Shown piece by piece: positions 21,974-33,206 of a stretch of DNA of 64,000 bases. Numbering within the stretch: position 1 is the stretch's first letter; each line of letters starts with the position of its first letter. Under the pieces are notes generated by a model. The model worked only from the letters and a program-made list of their open reading frames with translations, was not told the origin of the DNA and ran no database searches. This stretch comes from Rhytidiadelphus loreus (Eukaryota; Streptophyta; Bryopsida; Hypnales; Hylocomiaceae): contig OX344764.1 in assembly GCA_947034895.1 (NCBI GenBank), positions 5,766,001 to 5,830,000 of the forward strand, in the 5' to 3' direction. The position numbers and the translations under genes were made by a program.

Positions 21974-24900
21974 ATGGCTTGCATTCGAGTAGATGGTCAT
22001 GAGGTACCTCTTCTTTTTCCGATGGAGGACAGAGGACACGCTAGAGTTCTCAGTCATCTTCTGCACGTCCGATTTAGATTTGTAGAGAATTCCATCTATG
22101 TTGAAGAAGAAAGGATGTCGGAGTCGGGCAAAGTCAAGGAGTTTGTCCCCATCATTAAATCTGCGGAAGATGAAGGTCACTGCTGGTACCTTTCGCCAGA
22201 GAACTATAGAGCATACGGACTTCCTCTTTCTATGGTCGGTGCTTCCATTGAGATTTTGAGTCGCCAATCAGATAATTCAACAGTAGATATGCCGTATACA
22301 GTCAAACCTGTTTCACCTAATGTAGGTCTTTCAGCTTCTCCAGTCCTTATGAAGCCTTCATTACTTCATGTTGTGAAGGTAGAGAAATTAGATCCAATCA
22401 TAGAACTATCTAGTGAATCGGAAGGAGAGTCTCCTCAAGTGATTCTAGAGAATATAGGAGGTTTGATCGGAACTAGAACTGAAAAGAAGGTTGTATTGGA
22501 TTCAATATCTGACAGCCCTTCGAGCAATCAAGTGCAATCTATAATGCCTCGGACTCCGTTGCATCCATATCCAGCTTCCAAAGTTAGCATAATGGATTGC
22601 TTGCAGAAACTAGCCAACATGCGTCGATCTCGGAATGAGTTGTCTACAGTGGATCTGAACATTATGAAACACCATCATGTTTTCTTTCTTCCAGTTGTTT
22701 ATGATGGAGATGTCATCTTTGAACTACTACCGTGCCGATCTACTTCATCTTCATCAGCGGCGCGGAGCTTAGAAGGAATGGATAAGCGCTATGATGGACA
22801 TCCGTGGTGTAGGGTCATGACTACAAACATCAGCAACTCCGACAATCTCAAGTTCCGTAAGTCTCTCTGTGCTGGCCATCTTGCTTGTATGAACCCGAAT
22901 TGTGATTACTTAGCAAGATCTTCCAAGAAGAATGAAACAGAGTGGTCTGGCTTCACATCATTTCCTTTTGCAGTTGGAAATGGTCCTCCTAAAGACTCTA
23001 CTCTAGTTTGTAAGGTGTGCAAGATATCACCTTCATGTCTTCACACTTGCACTGCTAGGATATACTATTGTTTTGGTGATAATCCAGAAATGAGTAGGGC
23101 TGCTATTCACTTTGGAGAGCACAACCACCCGGTTGCGAAGGGGATGTACAGAGATTCCACACATGAAATCTTTGGACTTCTAGAAGAGCAAGTTTCCAAA
23201 ACACCGTCGGCCACAAACTCCGCAATTGTACTATCTGCTAGTAAAGAGTTTCTGACTAATCATCTATTTCACAACGGAGAAGGAGAGAAGAAGATGCTGA
23301 AGGGGGAGGAAATGGAAGAAGTGATGGACCGCTTCCAATATCTTTCATCTCCAAGTATTCGGAATGTGATCTCGTCATTTCGCTCAAACAATCGAGGAGG
23401 GATCATTGACAACATCATGACAATGAAGAAGGAGTCGAAGTTCGAATTCATACATGACAATGTCTTTCTAGGTCAGGGCAAGGAGAAGGTTTACATTTTT
23501 AAAATGCTCACGGAAGGACCTAGAAGTGGAGTGGACCTCGTCAAGCGCATGCAACCAGGAGGGAATCTACAGAACGCGTGGTTGATGTTTGATCACGTGA
23601 AGCGCGTGAAGGATTGGACTACAATGGCTTGCAACGTATACGATGCCGAGTACAAAAAGGTGATGACCATTGCAATGTGTGATATGCAATCCGAAGATAC
23701 CGTGGTGCAGGTACAGTTTTGGAAGAGTTTAAATGCTGTCATGGAGCAACATGGAGTGCCTCAGCCAAACTTTAAAGGATTCATGGTAGATAGTGCCATG
23801 GCCAATTGGAACGCTGTCCGTATAGTTTACGGAAATGGCTCTGCCAATGAGGAAATGGCAAATCGTGAGAGAACATGTTTGCTGCACTGGAGTAGTTCTC
23901 TTCATAAACACACCCAGAAGTATATCAAAGAAGCACTTCAACATCAACATATTTCTCTGTGTAAACAGTACAAAGATTCCATGAATATGGACCAGGCAGA
24001 GACACGATACAGTGCAATACGATCTTGGTGGCTATCATCTGGAGCTGCAAATGAAGAATCGCTTCATCACTTAGACCATTGGCTAGCATTCTGGCATTTT
24101 CGGTACCGGCAATGGGGAGGCTTCATGGACATGGTGAGTGAATTCATTAGTTCAATGTTTGCAAATATATTTATTTGAGGAGATGCATTTATTATATACA
24201 ACCCAAAACCTGTATTGCTTCATGTAATTTTCTGTAATTTACAGTTGTTGACAAAATATAAAGAAACCACTTTATTTTTTTTTTAAGTTGTTGATAATTT
24301 TTTTTAAAGTATTCGAATTGTGGTGGTCCCTCAAATACTGAAGATACATCCGTCGGATCCGACGGTTGTTTTTTTGGTGTTTGGTGAACCTCTTGATTTT
24401 TTCAACCTCGAATACAACTTCAAATTAGTAGGAGTACAATTTCTGAATGTCAGTATGGCCTATATTTTCCTATATGAAGAAATTGGGTAAATATTCTGTT
24501 TTTTTCTTTTGATATAGTAATATATTTCTAAATGAATTTTTCTTTGACTGTCCTTCATTTCATAAGAGGATATATTAAGTGGATCACAATTGAGTTTGAA
24601 AATACGAAAGTCTGTTAAGTTTATAAAGTGAACTGCTAACTAACCCTTGTACTTGCTTGAATATGTAGAAATTGAATTTAGAAGAGATGCTGGACTTACC
24701 GTCATGCAATTTATCCGAAACGGTCCATAACAAGTGGCTGCAAATGTCCGGGAAAAGAGGTAACAACTTGTTTGATGCCACTTGTGACGACAGTATTCGT
24801 GCTTGGATGCAAATGACGAACTATCGGGCCTACCTTAGAGGTCATGCATGTGGTTCTGGTCCTTCCAAGGAAGAATTGAGGTTGAGGGCTGCCACACGAA

Positions 24901-26057
24901 GCAGAGATCCAAAGAAAATTGCAGAAGCATTGAACACTTTACCTGGAGCAGAGGGGCTTGGAAATCGTGTACCGCATTTGGAAGGAGAAGAAATCTTTGG
25001 AAGTACAAAGAGGAAGTTAGATGTACCCATTGGAGATGCTGGAGATTCACACAGACCAGATAAAGTGAATTTTAGTCAACCGCGGGTGCGAACGAGGTCT
25101 ACAACAACTTCTAATGACATCTTTCAAGAGAAAGGTAAAGAGCCGGACGCTAACAGTTCTCCACATGTCACTATTGCGTGCGAAAGTGACTGTGACATAT
25201 CGAAGTGGCATATTGCAAGGATTAGCCACAAATCGAATGCAAAATGTCACGCTCAACAGAAAGGGTCAAATATCAAGTGTACTGGCAAAATTGCAAGGGG
25301 AAAGAAAGGAACTCCAGCTCCAACATATCGAGGTAGAAAAGTAGAGTATGGAAGTAAGCGAGAGGTGGTGGTGGACTTCTGGTTTTGTTGGGATGATATA
25401 GAACGATGTGTCAAAGGCTCAAAACGGAAGTGGATAATAGATTGGCCGGAGGTGCCAGAGGTTTGGCCAGTTCTATCAGGAACACATCTCAATCGGGAGG
25501 AAACTTTGATCTTACAACATGCAGGATTCCAACTCCAACAACGCCCTACACTGTCGCCTCGTCGACTTTTCAATATGTCAAAGATTTTCAACACTATTTT
25601 ATTTGACCAACCACCACCAAAGAATCCAGATGTGTATCCAACGGTTAGGAATAGCCGAAACATTCGAAGGATTGCAAATGCACCAACTACAGAACAACGG
25701 AATAAGTGGGAGAGTGCAGGAAACATTAAAGGTCAAATTCTGGGGGTAACCTTAATCCCCAATCCGGGTTTAGGTGCAGTAGTGTCACTAGAGACAGGGG
25801 CAGATCATAACAAAAACGTCTATCGAATTACAGTCGGCCTATTTCCCATGTGTACATGCCCAGACTTTGTAAATATGGTTGTTTCTGCTATTGGAGGTCG
25901 ACAGCAATACGTAAATTGCAAACACCTGTACTACTTGTATAGGTACTTCTGCAAGATGGACGTGAATGAAGACAAATTCATTCATGCACCCAGTTATAGC
26001 TTCAATGAATTGAAGCTACTTCTAGTTCGAGCAGGAATTATTACAATTCCCGAATAG
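21974..26057 (+). CDS. MULE-like transposase with SWIM zinc finger (family 1, copy 1)
   Basis: Exon 1 (21,974-24,133, donor GTGAGT) and exon 2 (24,669-26,057, acceptor TATGTAG) join in phase 0 to about 1,182 aa. An acidic SIM-like PIIELSSESEGES lies near residue 140. A zinc-binding segment near 299-385 has CMNPNC, CKVC and ends HNHP, recalling WRKY/GCM-type fingers. The RNase-H-like core has MFDHVKR (about 538), FMVDSAMANW (about 602) and CLLHW (about 634), matching the spacing and CxxH landmark of Mutator-like transposases. A SWIM finger (CTC...CKH) lies near 1,113-1,143. Such proteins cut and paste their own element through its terminal repeats. The start is supported by a matching MASIR start in copy 2. 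I see no frameshift or stop, so this copy could be functional. Confidence 0.8.
24322..24400. repeat. foldback repeat P6
   Basis: ggtggtccc at the left, a perfect cgtcggatccgacg centre (24,351-24,364) and ggtgaacctc at the right. It lies inside the single intron of the transposase gene. Confidence 0.6.
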
Positions 26058-26459
26058 GCATAGGCGCATTTTCAAATGTACTTCATTTGTATGGTATTTA
26101 TTTAAGTATACTTCGATTGAAATAACCCTAAACCCCTAATATTGAAAATAGGTAAGCTTTTTTTTGGGCCTTCATTCGTTTTTTGTTTTCCTCAAACCCT
26201 TATCTTCTATTCTTTTCTCTTCATTGTCCAGACTCGTAGCTTAATTCTTTATTGCATTCTGTATTTTTGTGAATGCACTGGGATTTCCATTTGTTCTAAG
26301 CGGAAAAAAGAATGAGTAGGTATTTATAAAGTATAGGAAATTGAAAACATGTCTCATAAGTCTCATTAGTACACTGTTGTAAGGTGAGTTCTTGCGAATT
26401 ATCCTAAACCCCTATCTAGTATTACACTTATGAATATGAAAATCATTTTCACTGAATCC
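26058..26459. other. 3' flank of the transposase gene
   Basis: Non-coding. Contains scattered aaccctaaacccc words that resemble plant telomere units. No terminal inverted repeat was recognised. Confidence 0.4.
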
Positions 26460-26900
26460 ATCTCGTCGATTTTATTGCCCTACTTCACTTTTTTCCCTTA
26501 TCTTTTCCTATTTTTTTCGTCTCTTCTTACTTTTTTTCCATTTCATTTAAATTTTTCTCATTTTTCCTTTCCTTTTTCCTTTCCTTTTTCCTTTTTTTCC
26601 TTTTCCATTTTTTTTTCCTTTTCCATTTTTATTTCTTTTCCAATTTTTTTTCATTTTCCCTTTTTTTTCATTTTCATTTTTCATTTTTCATTTTTTTCCA
26701 TTTTCCCTTTTTTTTTCTTTCATAATTTTTTTTCATTTCCCTTCCATTTGTATTTCCATTTCTTTCTTGTTTTCCTTTCATTTGTAATTCTCAATTTTTA
26801 TTTCCATTCAATTTCGATAAACCCTAAACCTTCTTTTCTTTTTTCTTTTTAATCCACCTTTTTTTTCATTCATTTCATTCGTTGAGGTTCTCACTTTCTT
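26460..26900. repeat. pyrimidine-rich low-complexity tract
   Basis: Long runs built from tttttcctttt, ttttcattt and similar words on the plus strand. The plus-strand ORF over this tract is almost only Phe and Ser and is an artefact of composition. Confidence 0.8.
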
Positions 26901-27199
26901 CATCTTTTTTTCTAGTACAACGCCTTCCATTTCTAAACCCTAAACCCCTAAACTTTCTCTTCTTCAATTTTGTACAAATTTTTTTAAGATGTGAACATGA
27001 GGCAGGATATTACAAATTTACAACGAGTCCTTGAAATTAATTTCAAAATTTTAAACTCTATATGCTAAGGCCTGCAAACATTGGAGTCATATGCCTACAA
27101 CAATGATATGAGGTATTCATCTAAACGTACCCTTGAAGCTGTGGTATTCATCTGAACCTACAACTTGAAGACATAGAAAATAAAAATTTTAAGACAATA

Positions 27200-27435
27200 A
27201 AAATAAAAATTTAACTGAATCCACGGTTTTAGGAGCCACGGTCATAGGTCGCAATACTTACTATAAATAGTAACTTTTTTCTATTTTAGGCAATTTTTTG
27301 AAAACTTTCCTTTTTTAAACATCATTAACAAAATTTATATAATTTTGGATCTCTATGCTCGCAAACTTGACGCTCACAGCTCGCAGGCTCGCTGCTCCAA
27401 GCTCGCATGCTAGCGTCGTTGAGTTTAGGGCATGC
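27200..27435 (-). repeat. GCTC-rich repeat, inverted relative to the 10.2-kb copy
   Basis: Contains ccacggtcatagg and a cluster gctcgcaa, gctcacagctcgcaggctcg, gctccaagctcgc. In reverse complement this corresponds to the GAGC-rich repeat at 10,185-10,490. It sits between the 3' end of the copy 1 transposase and the 3' end of the copy 2 methyltransferase-like gene. Confidence 0.45.
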
Positions 27436-27729
27436 TTAGTGAAAGTCATTTTGAATTTTGTTGTCACAAATTTTGTTTATTATAAATCATATTTACACTG
27501 AATCCTTAAATCCCTAAATTTTTTAGGGTTTAAACCAACCTTTCATTTCAGTAACACTAGAAAATAATGGATACTATTGCAACCCAAAATCCACTAATTT
27601 TGCGAAGTAGATTATCCTTCAAATACAATAATGAAGGGTACATAGAATGCCGATAACTAAGGCTTAGAAAACATCGTATTTTAGATGATAAAATGAAAGG
27701 TATGTAGTGTAATGCAATCCCAAAACAAA

Positions 27730-30700
27730 TCAAGTAGAAGATGTTGACATAGACTCAGAGTGACCAGTACTATCAGACGATGATGTCTCATTGTCTGATC
27801 CTAAGGCTATCACATCTACAAACTGCAAGACGCGTGGATCTACTACACTAGAATTTCTCCTCACACGTGAATTTGATTGACATGCAAATTTTGAAGCTAA
27901 AGCCTCTGCATAGGACAGCACCACAAAGGACTTCTCTGGGCTTGGGAAAAAACCAGGTACAGTGAAGAAAGGACGAAGATCGGCTTCTTTAGAAATCATG
28001 CTGCAATCCCAAATTTTTTTTAATGATATGCAAATGAACAAGGTAATGTTAAACAAAATGGACAGAAATAGAACTAAACTTAGAAAAAAAAACTAGTTCT
28101 GGATAGACTTACTTACTGAATCGGGATTTCTTCACGATGTGTGGAACTTCAACTTCCAAAGCGTCTTCATCATCAGAATGTAATACCACTGTTGTAGTAG
28201 AGGTGGGAACACTTGAATGTACCCGAATCATTGGGGCCAAAATGGCATGGAAGATGGTTTGGTCCTCCTCAAGTGCAACGATGTGCCTACTCAGAATCCT
28301 GCAAGCGTGGATGGATGCACCTAATTGCATGAACCATATGACAACAACAAAGTCAGGATACAATACTTAAAGGATGTAAGCAGAATTGGTAAAAGGATTA
28401 GCAAAAAATAGATAGTCAAGGGATCTCATATTACTAGTAGAAGCAGTGCAGTCCAACACAACATCATTTGGTAATGAGCATGCTTCAATCAACATTTGTA
28501 GAAAGCGAGGATCCTTTTCTCACGCCCCTCTCCAAGGCTTGGAGTTGTTGTCCATAGTCAAAGTTTCAACCTTAGTAAAATTCTGTAGTACATCGTCGCG
28601 TGCTACATCCACACCAAGTTTCTTCAAGGTCGGACACGGTTGGAATTTGAACTAAGAAGGGGCAACCCCCGGGAAGTTCTTCACCAACAAAGCAATTCCA
28701 AATCGTTGGGTCTGCACAAATAAATTCAATGAAGAACAATGTAGACATTAGATCCATGTAAATTGGAAAAGAAAATACAGAACCTTCATTTAAAAAAATG
28801 AAAACTAAAACAGAGGCATGCATACAAATATATGAACAAATGTCGGATTTCATTACCATTGCAAGGATTTGAATAGACTAAACAAGTGTCATCAGAAGAT
28901 GCGGTTTTAGGATAATGAAATGGAAAAGGAATATACCGTTCTTGAGGGTGAAACCGGTGAGGCCAAATGCAGCCAGTTCATTCCCCACCAGTCCTTCATC
29001 TTTTCAAAAGAATATGTAGTACGGTACTTCAGAATAGTAGCCTTTGTAACAGCTCTCAGGGGGTAGATAATGATAAGACCTCCGTCATCATGTAGGTGGC
29101 CATCAGCAAACTCAAACAATGACTCCAACCAAACGGGGGAGTCCATGTTCCACTTGGGAATGCTTGTGGAAGGCACCGACAAATCAGGGATAGGCAAACC
29201 CTCTGGCATGTTAGCAATAATTAGGTCAATGCGCAGTTTATCACTCTTCACTCCTTTAAAAAAGCGATGCTTCTCCCCTTTGTGTTGCAACAAATGGACA
29301 AAGGTTAATAAAATAAAAAATTACCTGAAAAAGATTATATATAAAGGTAATTTGAAGTAGTTTAGGGAAAGTGCTAACCTTATCAATAAAATTTAGGATG
29401 TCGTGATACACTTGGGGTAGTGGATCAGCCAACATTTGTGCAAGAGAAAAATTGAGAATGAACTCATTGATGGAAATATCTGAGTCATTTAGAAACCCCA
29501 CAGCTCCAGGTCCATACACCATACCACCATCACTTAGTGAGACATAATCAACATCACACTTGGTTCCTTGTGAAACAGATTGTTGGTGTTGGGAGCCCTC
29601 ATTTTTAGTGGAAGAGGGCGGAATTTGTTGCTTCCCCTTCTTGCCTTTGGTCTGCTTAGCTGTAGACGCCTCTCCAGTCTCTGCAAGTTTAGAAGCCTTC
29701 TTAGCCATCCTCTCCTTTGCCTTCTCTACTGCCTCTGCATTCTTCAATGCTATCTTCTTGTCAGCTTCCTCTCTCTTCTTCGTAGCCCGAACTTTTGCAT
29801 CTTCATCAAGTCCTGCGAACTCGTCAATGTCTTCAACCACCTCATGAGAATGAATAGATTGTTTCAGATACTCCTCTGAGGGTGGCGTGAACTCCGGTGG
29901 GCAATCCAAATATCAGGCGCCCGACTTCAGATGCGCACTCGTCCACCATTTTAGCTGTGAGGTAGAGAACATACAGTGCTCGGACGAGACATCCAACCAC
30001 GTTCCAAGGAAAGGAGGCAGATCTCGCTTCGAAATGGCCCCTTTTGGAAGAAGCTCGTACCTGAAGTACCTATAGGAACAAATTATGTCATGTCAAGGAA
30101 GATAAAGTTTGTATTTGAAATGAAATACAATCGTGAAGAAGTTCTGCAAATCATTGAAAAGAAGAATACCGGTAGAGCACACGTTTCACAACAAGATCGC
30201 TGTCCTTGCGTTTTCTGAAGTCATCAGACTTCCTAAAAACGTCTTGCCCCTTAAAATTGTGCAAGAATGCTTTGTCCCAAACTCGAATTCTCCATCCTTC
30301 TATGTAATCTCCAAAACTCTCAGGTTCCTTTGGAGATTCCATAGACAATACCAATTGGTCCCTCTTGACAATATCATCAAACATTTCTAACCCAACATCT
30401 TCAATCTGTAAAAATACAAGGACTTCAAATATCAATCATTTTCACATTTTCAAAAATCATCCACTGAAGCAAATAGCAGAAGGAGATAAAGGATTCAGAG
30501 TACAGTGAGAAACACGTACCCCTACATACCAGCAAGCCTTAGTCAAGAAGGACTTTAATTCATTATCTCCGACCGGCTTAAGGAGAAACCTTCTTGCCTC
30601 TCGTGTTTGAACTGAAGAATTCCACCACCGCAACTACTTGACCTTGTATTCACTCTTCACGTTGCAAGTGGCTATCATCTGTAACTTGTCCAGAGTCATT

Positions 30701-32041
30701 TCTGGTGTTATATTTGAACTCCAGTGGCGCTTGATCTAAAAGCCAAATAATCATTATATTAGAACAATTCATCAAGTAGAAGAACCAACTGAAATAAAGA
30801 AGTGCTTTCACAATATCATCGTACCTCTCTTAGCCACTCCGGACCTAGATTGGTATTTGCGACAGCTGTCAACTTCCCCAATTTCTGGGTTAGTTTTGAG
30901 GATTGCTCTTTAGTACCCAATCTCATTGCAGCTAGGATTCCTTCTTCGGATTGATCCTCACCCGCAGTGACTTCCTTGTATTTCCTGACTGCCACATCCG
31001 CTGCAGCTGCAATCTCGTACTTCACAGTGATGTAGAAATCAGCAGTGCAATTTTAATAAAGGAAGGGACACTCAAGCAAGGTTCATTGTCTCATTCATTA
31101 GAAAATGAGTATTACCCGATAAATAAACGAAGTGAACACCTCCAAAGACATTGTGTACCAACTCTTTCTTGTGTTTTGTTGGCACTGTGTCATCTCGGAG
31201 TCACTCAAATGCTCGGCAAACTTGTCCAAAGGGAGAACACCGTACTTCTGAACACGATAAAGCGTGTGTACAAGGCTGGTCTTAATAAACGAATTCTCCG
31301 TATGCCTGAATAAAAAGAAAGGTAATCAGTAGAAGGCAACAAGGGATGTGAATGAAGGATATACAAAATAACATGTTAAGATAGAAAGACATACTTGTTA
31401 ATATCATGCATAGCATGCATGACCTATCCGACTTTGCCCTTAGTCTCTAGGATTATGGAATCCACGGAAACGTGCCACTCACGATCATGAGCATGGTGCT
31501 TGGAAATGTATGATGACCAAGCAAGAAGCCTGTGGTTACCGTCGCATACAAAAAATTTGGAGCCTTCATAATTGCACAGGCCAGGCGTTGCCCTTAACTT
31601 GGCATTGAATTCATCATTCTCAGCATTCCATATAGGTCCCCATGTCTCTTTGTTAGTATTAGAAACCTCCTCCGTCTCTCCCTGCTCATTAGTGACAGAC
31701 ACATAGAAAACACTAGATCCATCTCTGTATCCGTGGACGAATTCCTGCTCAAGTCTGATAAGGTCGCATTACAGAGCTGGACGGACCATTGGCATCTGGA
31801 CAAGTCTACACAAGGGAATTCTCAATCGTAATATGGAATGAGGTTTTAATCTCAATGCAGCTATAGAGGCAACAAAATTTACCTTCTGGGCCCTTCTCAA
31901 TGCGTCCTCGGATGTAAACTCAAGATTAGAGTTCTCCATGTCATCATCAGATATGATATCCTCTTCAACGCATTCCACCACATCGTCACCCGCATTTTCT
32001 CTTATTGGAGGCTCGAGTTCGTTAGTAGCCTCCATAATATC
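27730..32041 (-). pseudogene. ParB/methyltransferase-like gene, disabled (family 1, copy 2)
   Basis: Exon-for-exon counterpart of the 11,639-16,010 gene, with approximate exons 32,041-31,390; 31,305-31,119; 31,020-30,825; 30,735-30,520; 30,405-30,170; 30,069-29,379; 29,277-28,937; 28,711-28,435; 28,320-28,113; 28,000-27,730. It keeps FFVCDGNHRLLAW (ParB-like), DLIIANMPEGLPIPD (motif IV position), NDVVLDCTAST (motif I) and the C-terminal YAEALASKF tail. In-frame stops relative to copy 1 are at 31,769-31,771, 31,424-31,426, 30,634-30,636, 29,913-29,915 (a TGG Trp to TGA), 28,652-28,654 and 28,520-28,522 (CGA Arg to TGA). Introns remain in the same places, so the copy arose by DNA duplication or transposition, not retroposition. 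Confidence 0.8.
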
Positions 32042-32112
32042 CTGATCATTAATAAGAAAAAACTATAAATTCAATGCCAGCCATACCGATATGACAATAA
32101 CTTATAACCAGG

Positions 32113-32677
32113 ATGACGCAAAGACACCACCCTGATTACAAATCCCCCCTCCAAACCCCCCCTCCCCAGCCCTCCAACCCTTCCCCTCGGCCCCGACTGA
32201 TTCCCCGCACCCCAACAAGACAGAATCCGAATGCCAATCCCTCCCTGATAATACACCCCCCCAGCCCTACAATCCTTTCCCCACACCCCAGCTTGACAAA
32301 ACCCGAATGCCATCCCTCCCCGATAATACACACACCTCAGCCCCGCATGCCATCCCCTCGGCCCCGAGAGGTTCCCCGCACCCCAGCTTGATAGAAACCG
32401 AATGCCATCCCTCCCCGATAATACACACACCCCAGCCCTACAACCCTTTCCCCACACCCCAACTTGACAGAAACCGAATGCCATCCCTCCCCGATAATAC
32501 ACACACCCTAGCCCTACATCCCATCCCCTCGGCCCCGAGAGGTTCCCTGCACCCCATCAAGACAGAACCCGAATGCCAATCCCTCCCCGATTATATATAC
32601 ACCCCAGCCCTGCATCCCATCCCCTCGGTCCCGAGAGGTTCCCCGCACCCCAGCAAGACAGAACCCGAATGCCAATC
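32113..32677. repeat. GC-rich minisatellite, left part
   Basis: Two alternating unit types of about 75 and 97 bp, sharing cgaatgccatccctccccga, taatacacacacc and, in the longer unit, ccccgagaggttcc. About six units lie here and sixteen more at 36,244-37,625; a 3,566-bp insertion separates the parts. The strong composition keeps frames open on both strands (for example 36,137-37,336), and these are not genes. Confidence 0.85.
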
Positions 32678-32923
32678 TGTCGCAACCGGAATTTTCTATT
32701 TTTTCTAGGAGTCGAGAGGTTAGATTTTAAATCAAGAGGGACTAAGCCGGAAGGGCTTAAAGTTTAGAAAATGGTTTAGACTTAGGACAATTAGGAGGGT
32801 AAACCAGCTGCCAACCGGAATCAGAATGGAAGCCGGAAAGTATTCTAGTTCCGGACTGAGACCGGAGGACCGGAAGATCAGAAGGCTGAAAACCGGAAGG
32901 GAAATCCGGACTAAGTTTTCGGG

Positions 32924-32932
32924 GTATATAAA
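32924..32932 (+). promoter_or_regulatory. TATA box upstream of the 604-aa ORF
   Basis: The sequence gtatataaa is followed by a (CT)n tract at 32,983-33,002 about 60 bp downstream, and then by the start codon at 33,207. TATA box plus CT-rich leader is a common plant promoter layout. Confidence 0.5.
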
Positions 32933-33206
32933 CCCTGACTTAGGGTTTGAGAACTCATTTTCACTTTGGCGCCCCAACTTTTAGACTCTCTCTCTCTCTC
33001 TCCAGCTCTTAGGCGTGTTGTTTTCGCTTTTGGTGTGGTGTGTGAGCTCGTTTTCACTTAGGCGCTGTGGGATTTGAGGAGGCGCTTGGCTGAAGGAGGG
33101 CGCGCGGATTGATCGGTAGGCACAAGACTTTAGATTGGGTTTTGGGTGGGATACGAGACGTGCGGCTAGAAGAGAGAACGTGAGGTAGAGGTAGAAGTGA
33201 GGACGG

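Larger units (their letters stand above)
11420..26057. mobile_element. family-1 giant transposon, copy 1 (coding span)
   Basis: The span runs from the methyltransferase-like gene (minus strand) through the 350-aa gene (minus) and a shared promoter to the MULE-like transposase (plus). A second copy in the same order and orientation lies at 27,730-41,326 plus 59,439-60,772, and a third begins at 63,836. Recurrence of the whole gene set is the main evidence that it moves or duplicates as a unit. True ends lie outside the given span and were not located; inverted GAGC-rich repeats at 10.2 and 27.3 kb are candidates. Confidence 0.7.

Noticed and set aside
26430..26852. 140-codon plus-strand ORF
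   Set aside because: Made almost only of Phe and Ser from a pyrimidine-rich tract; no real protein character.
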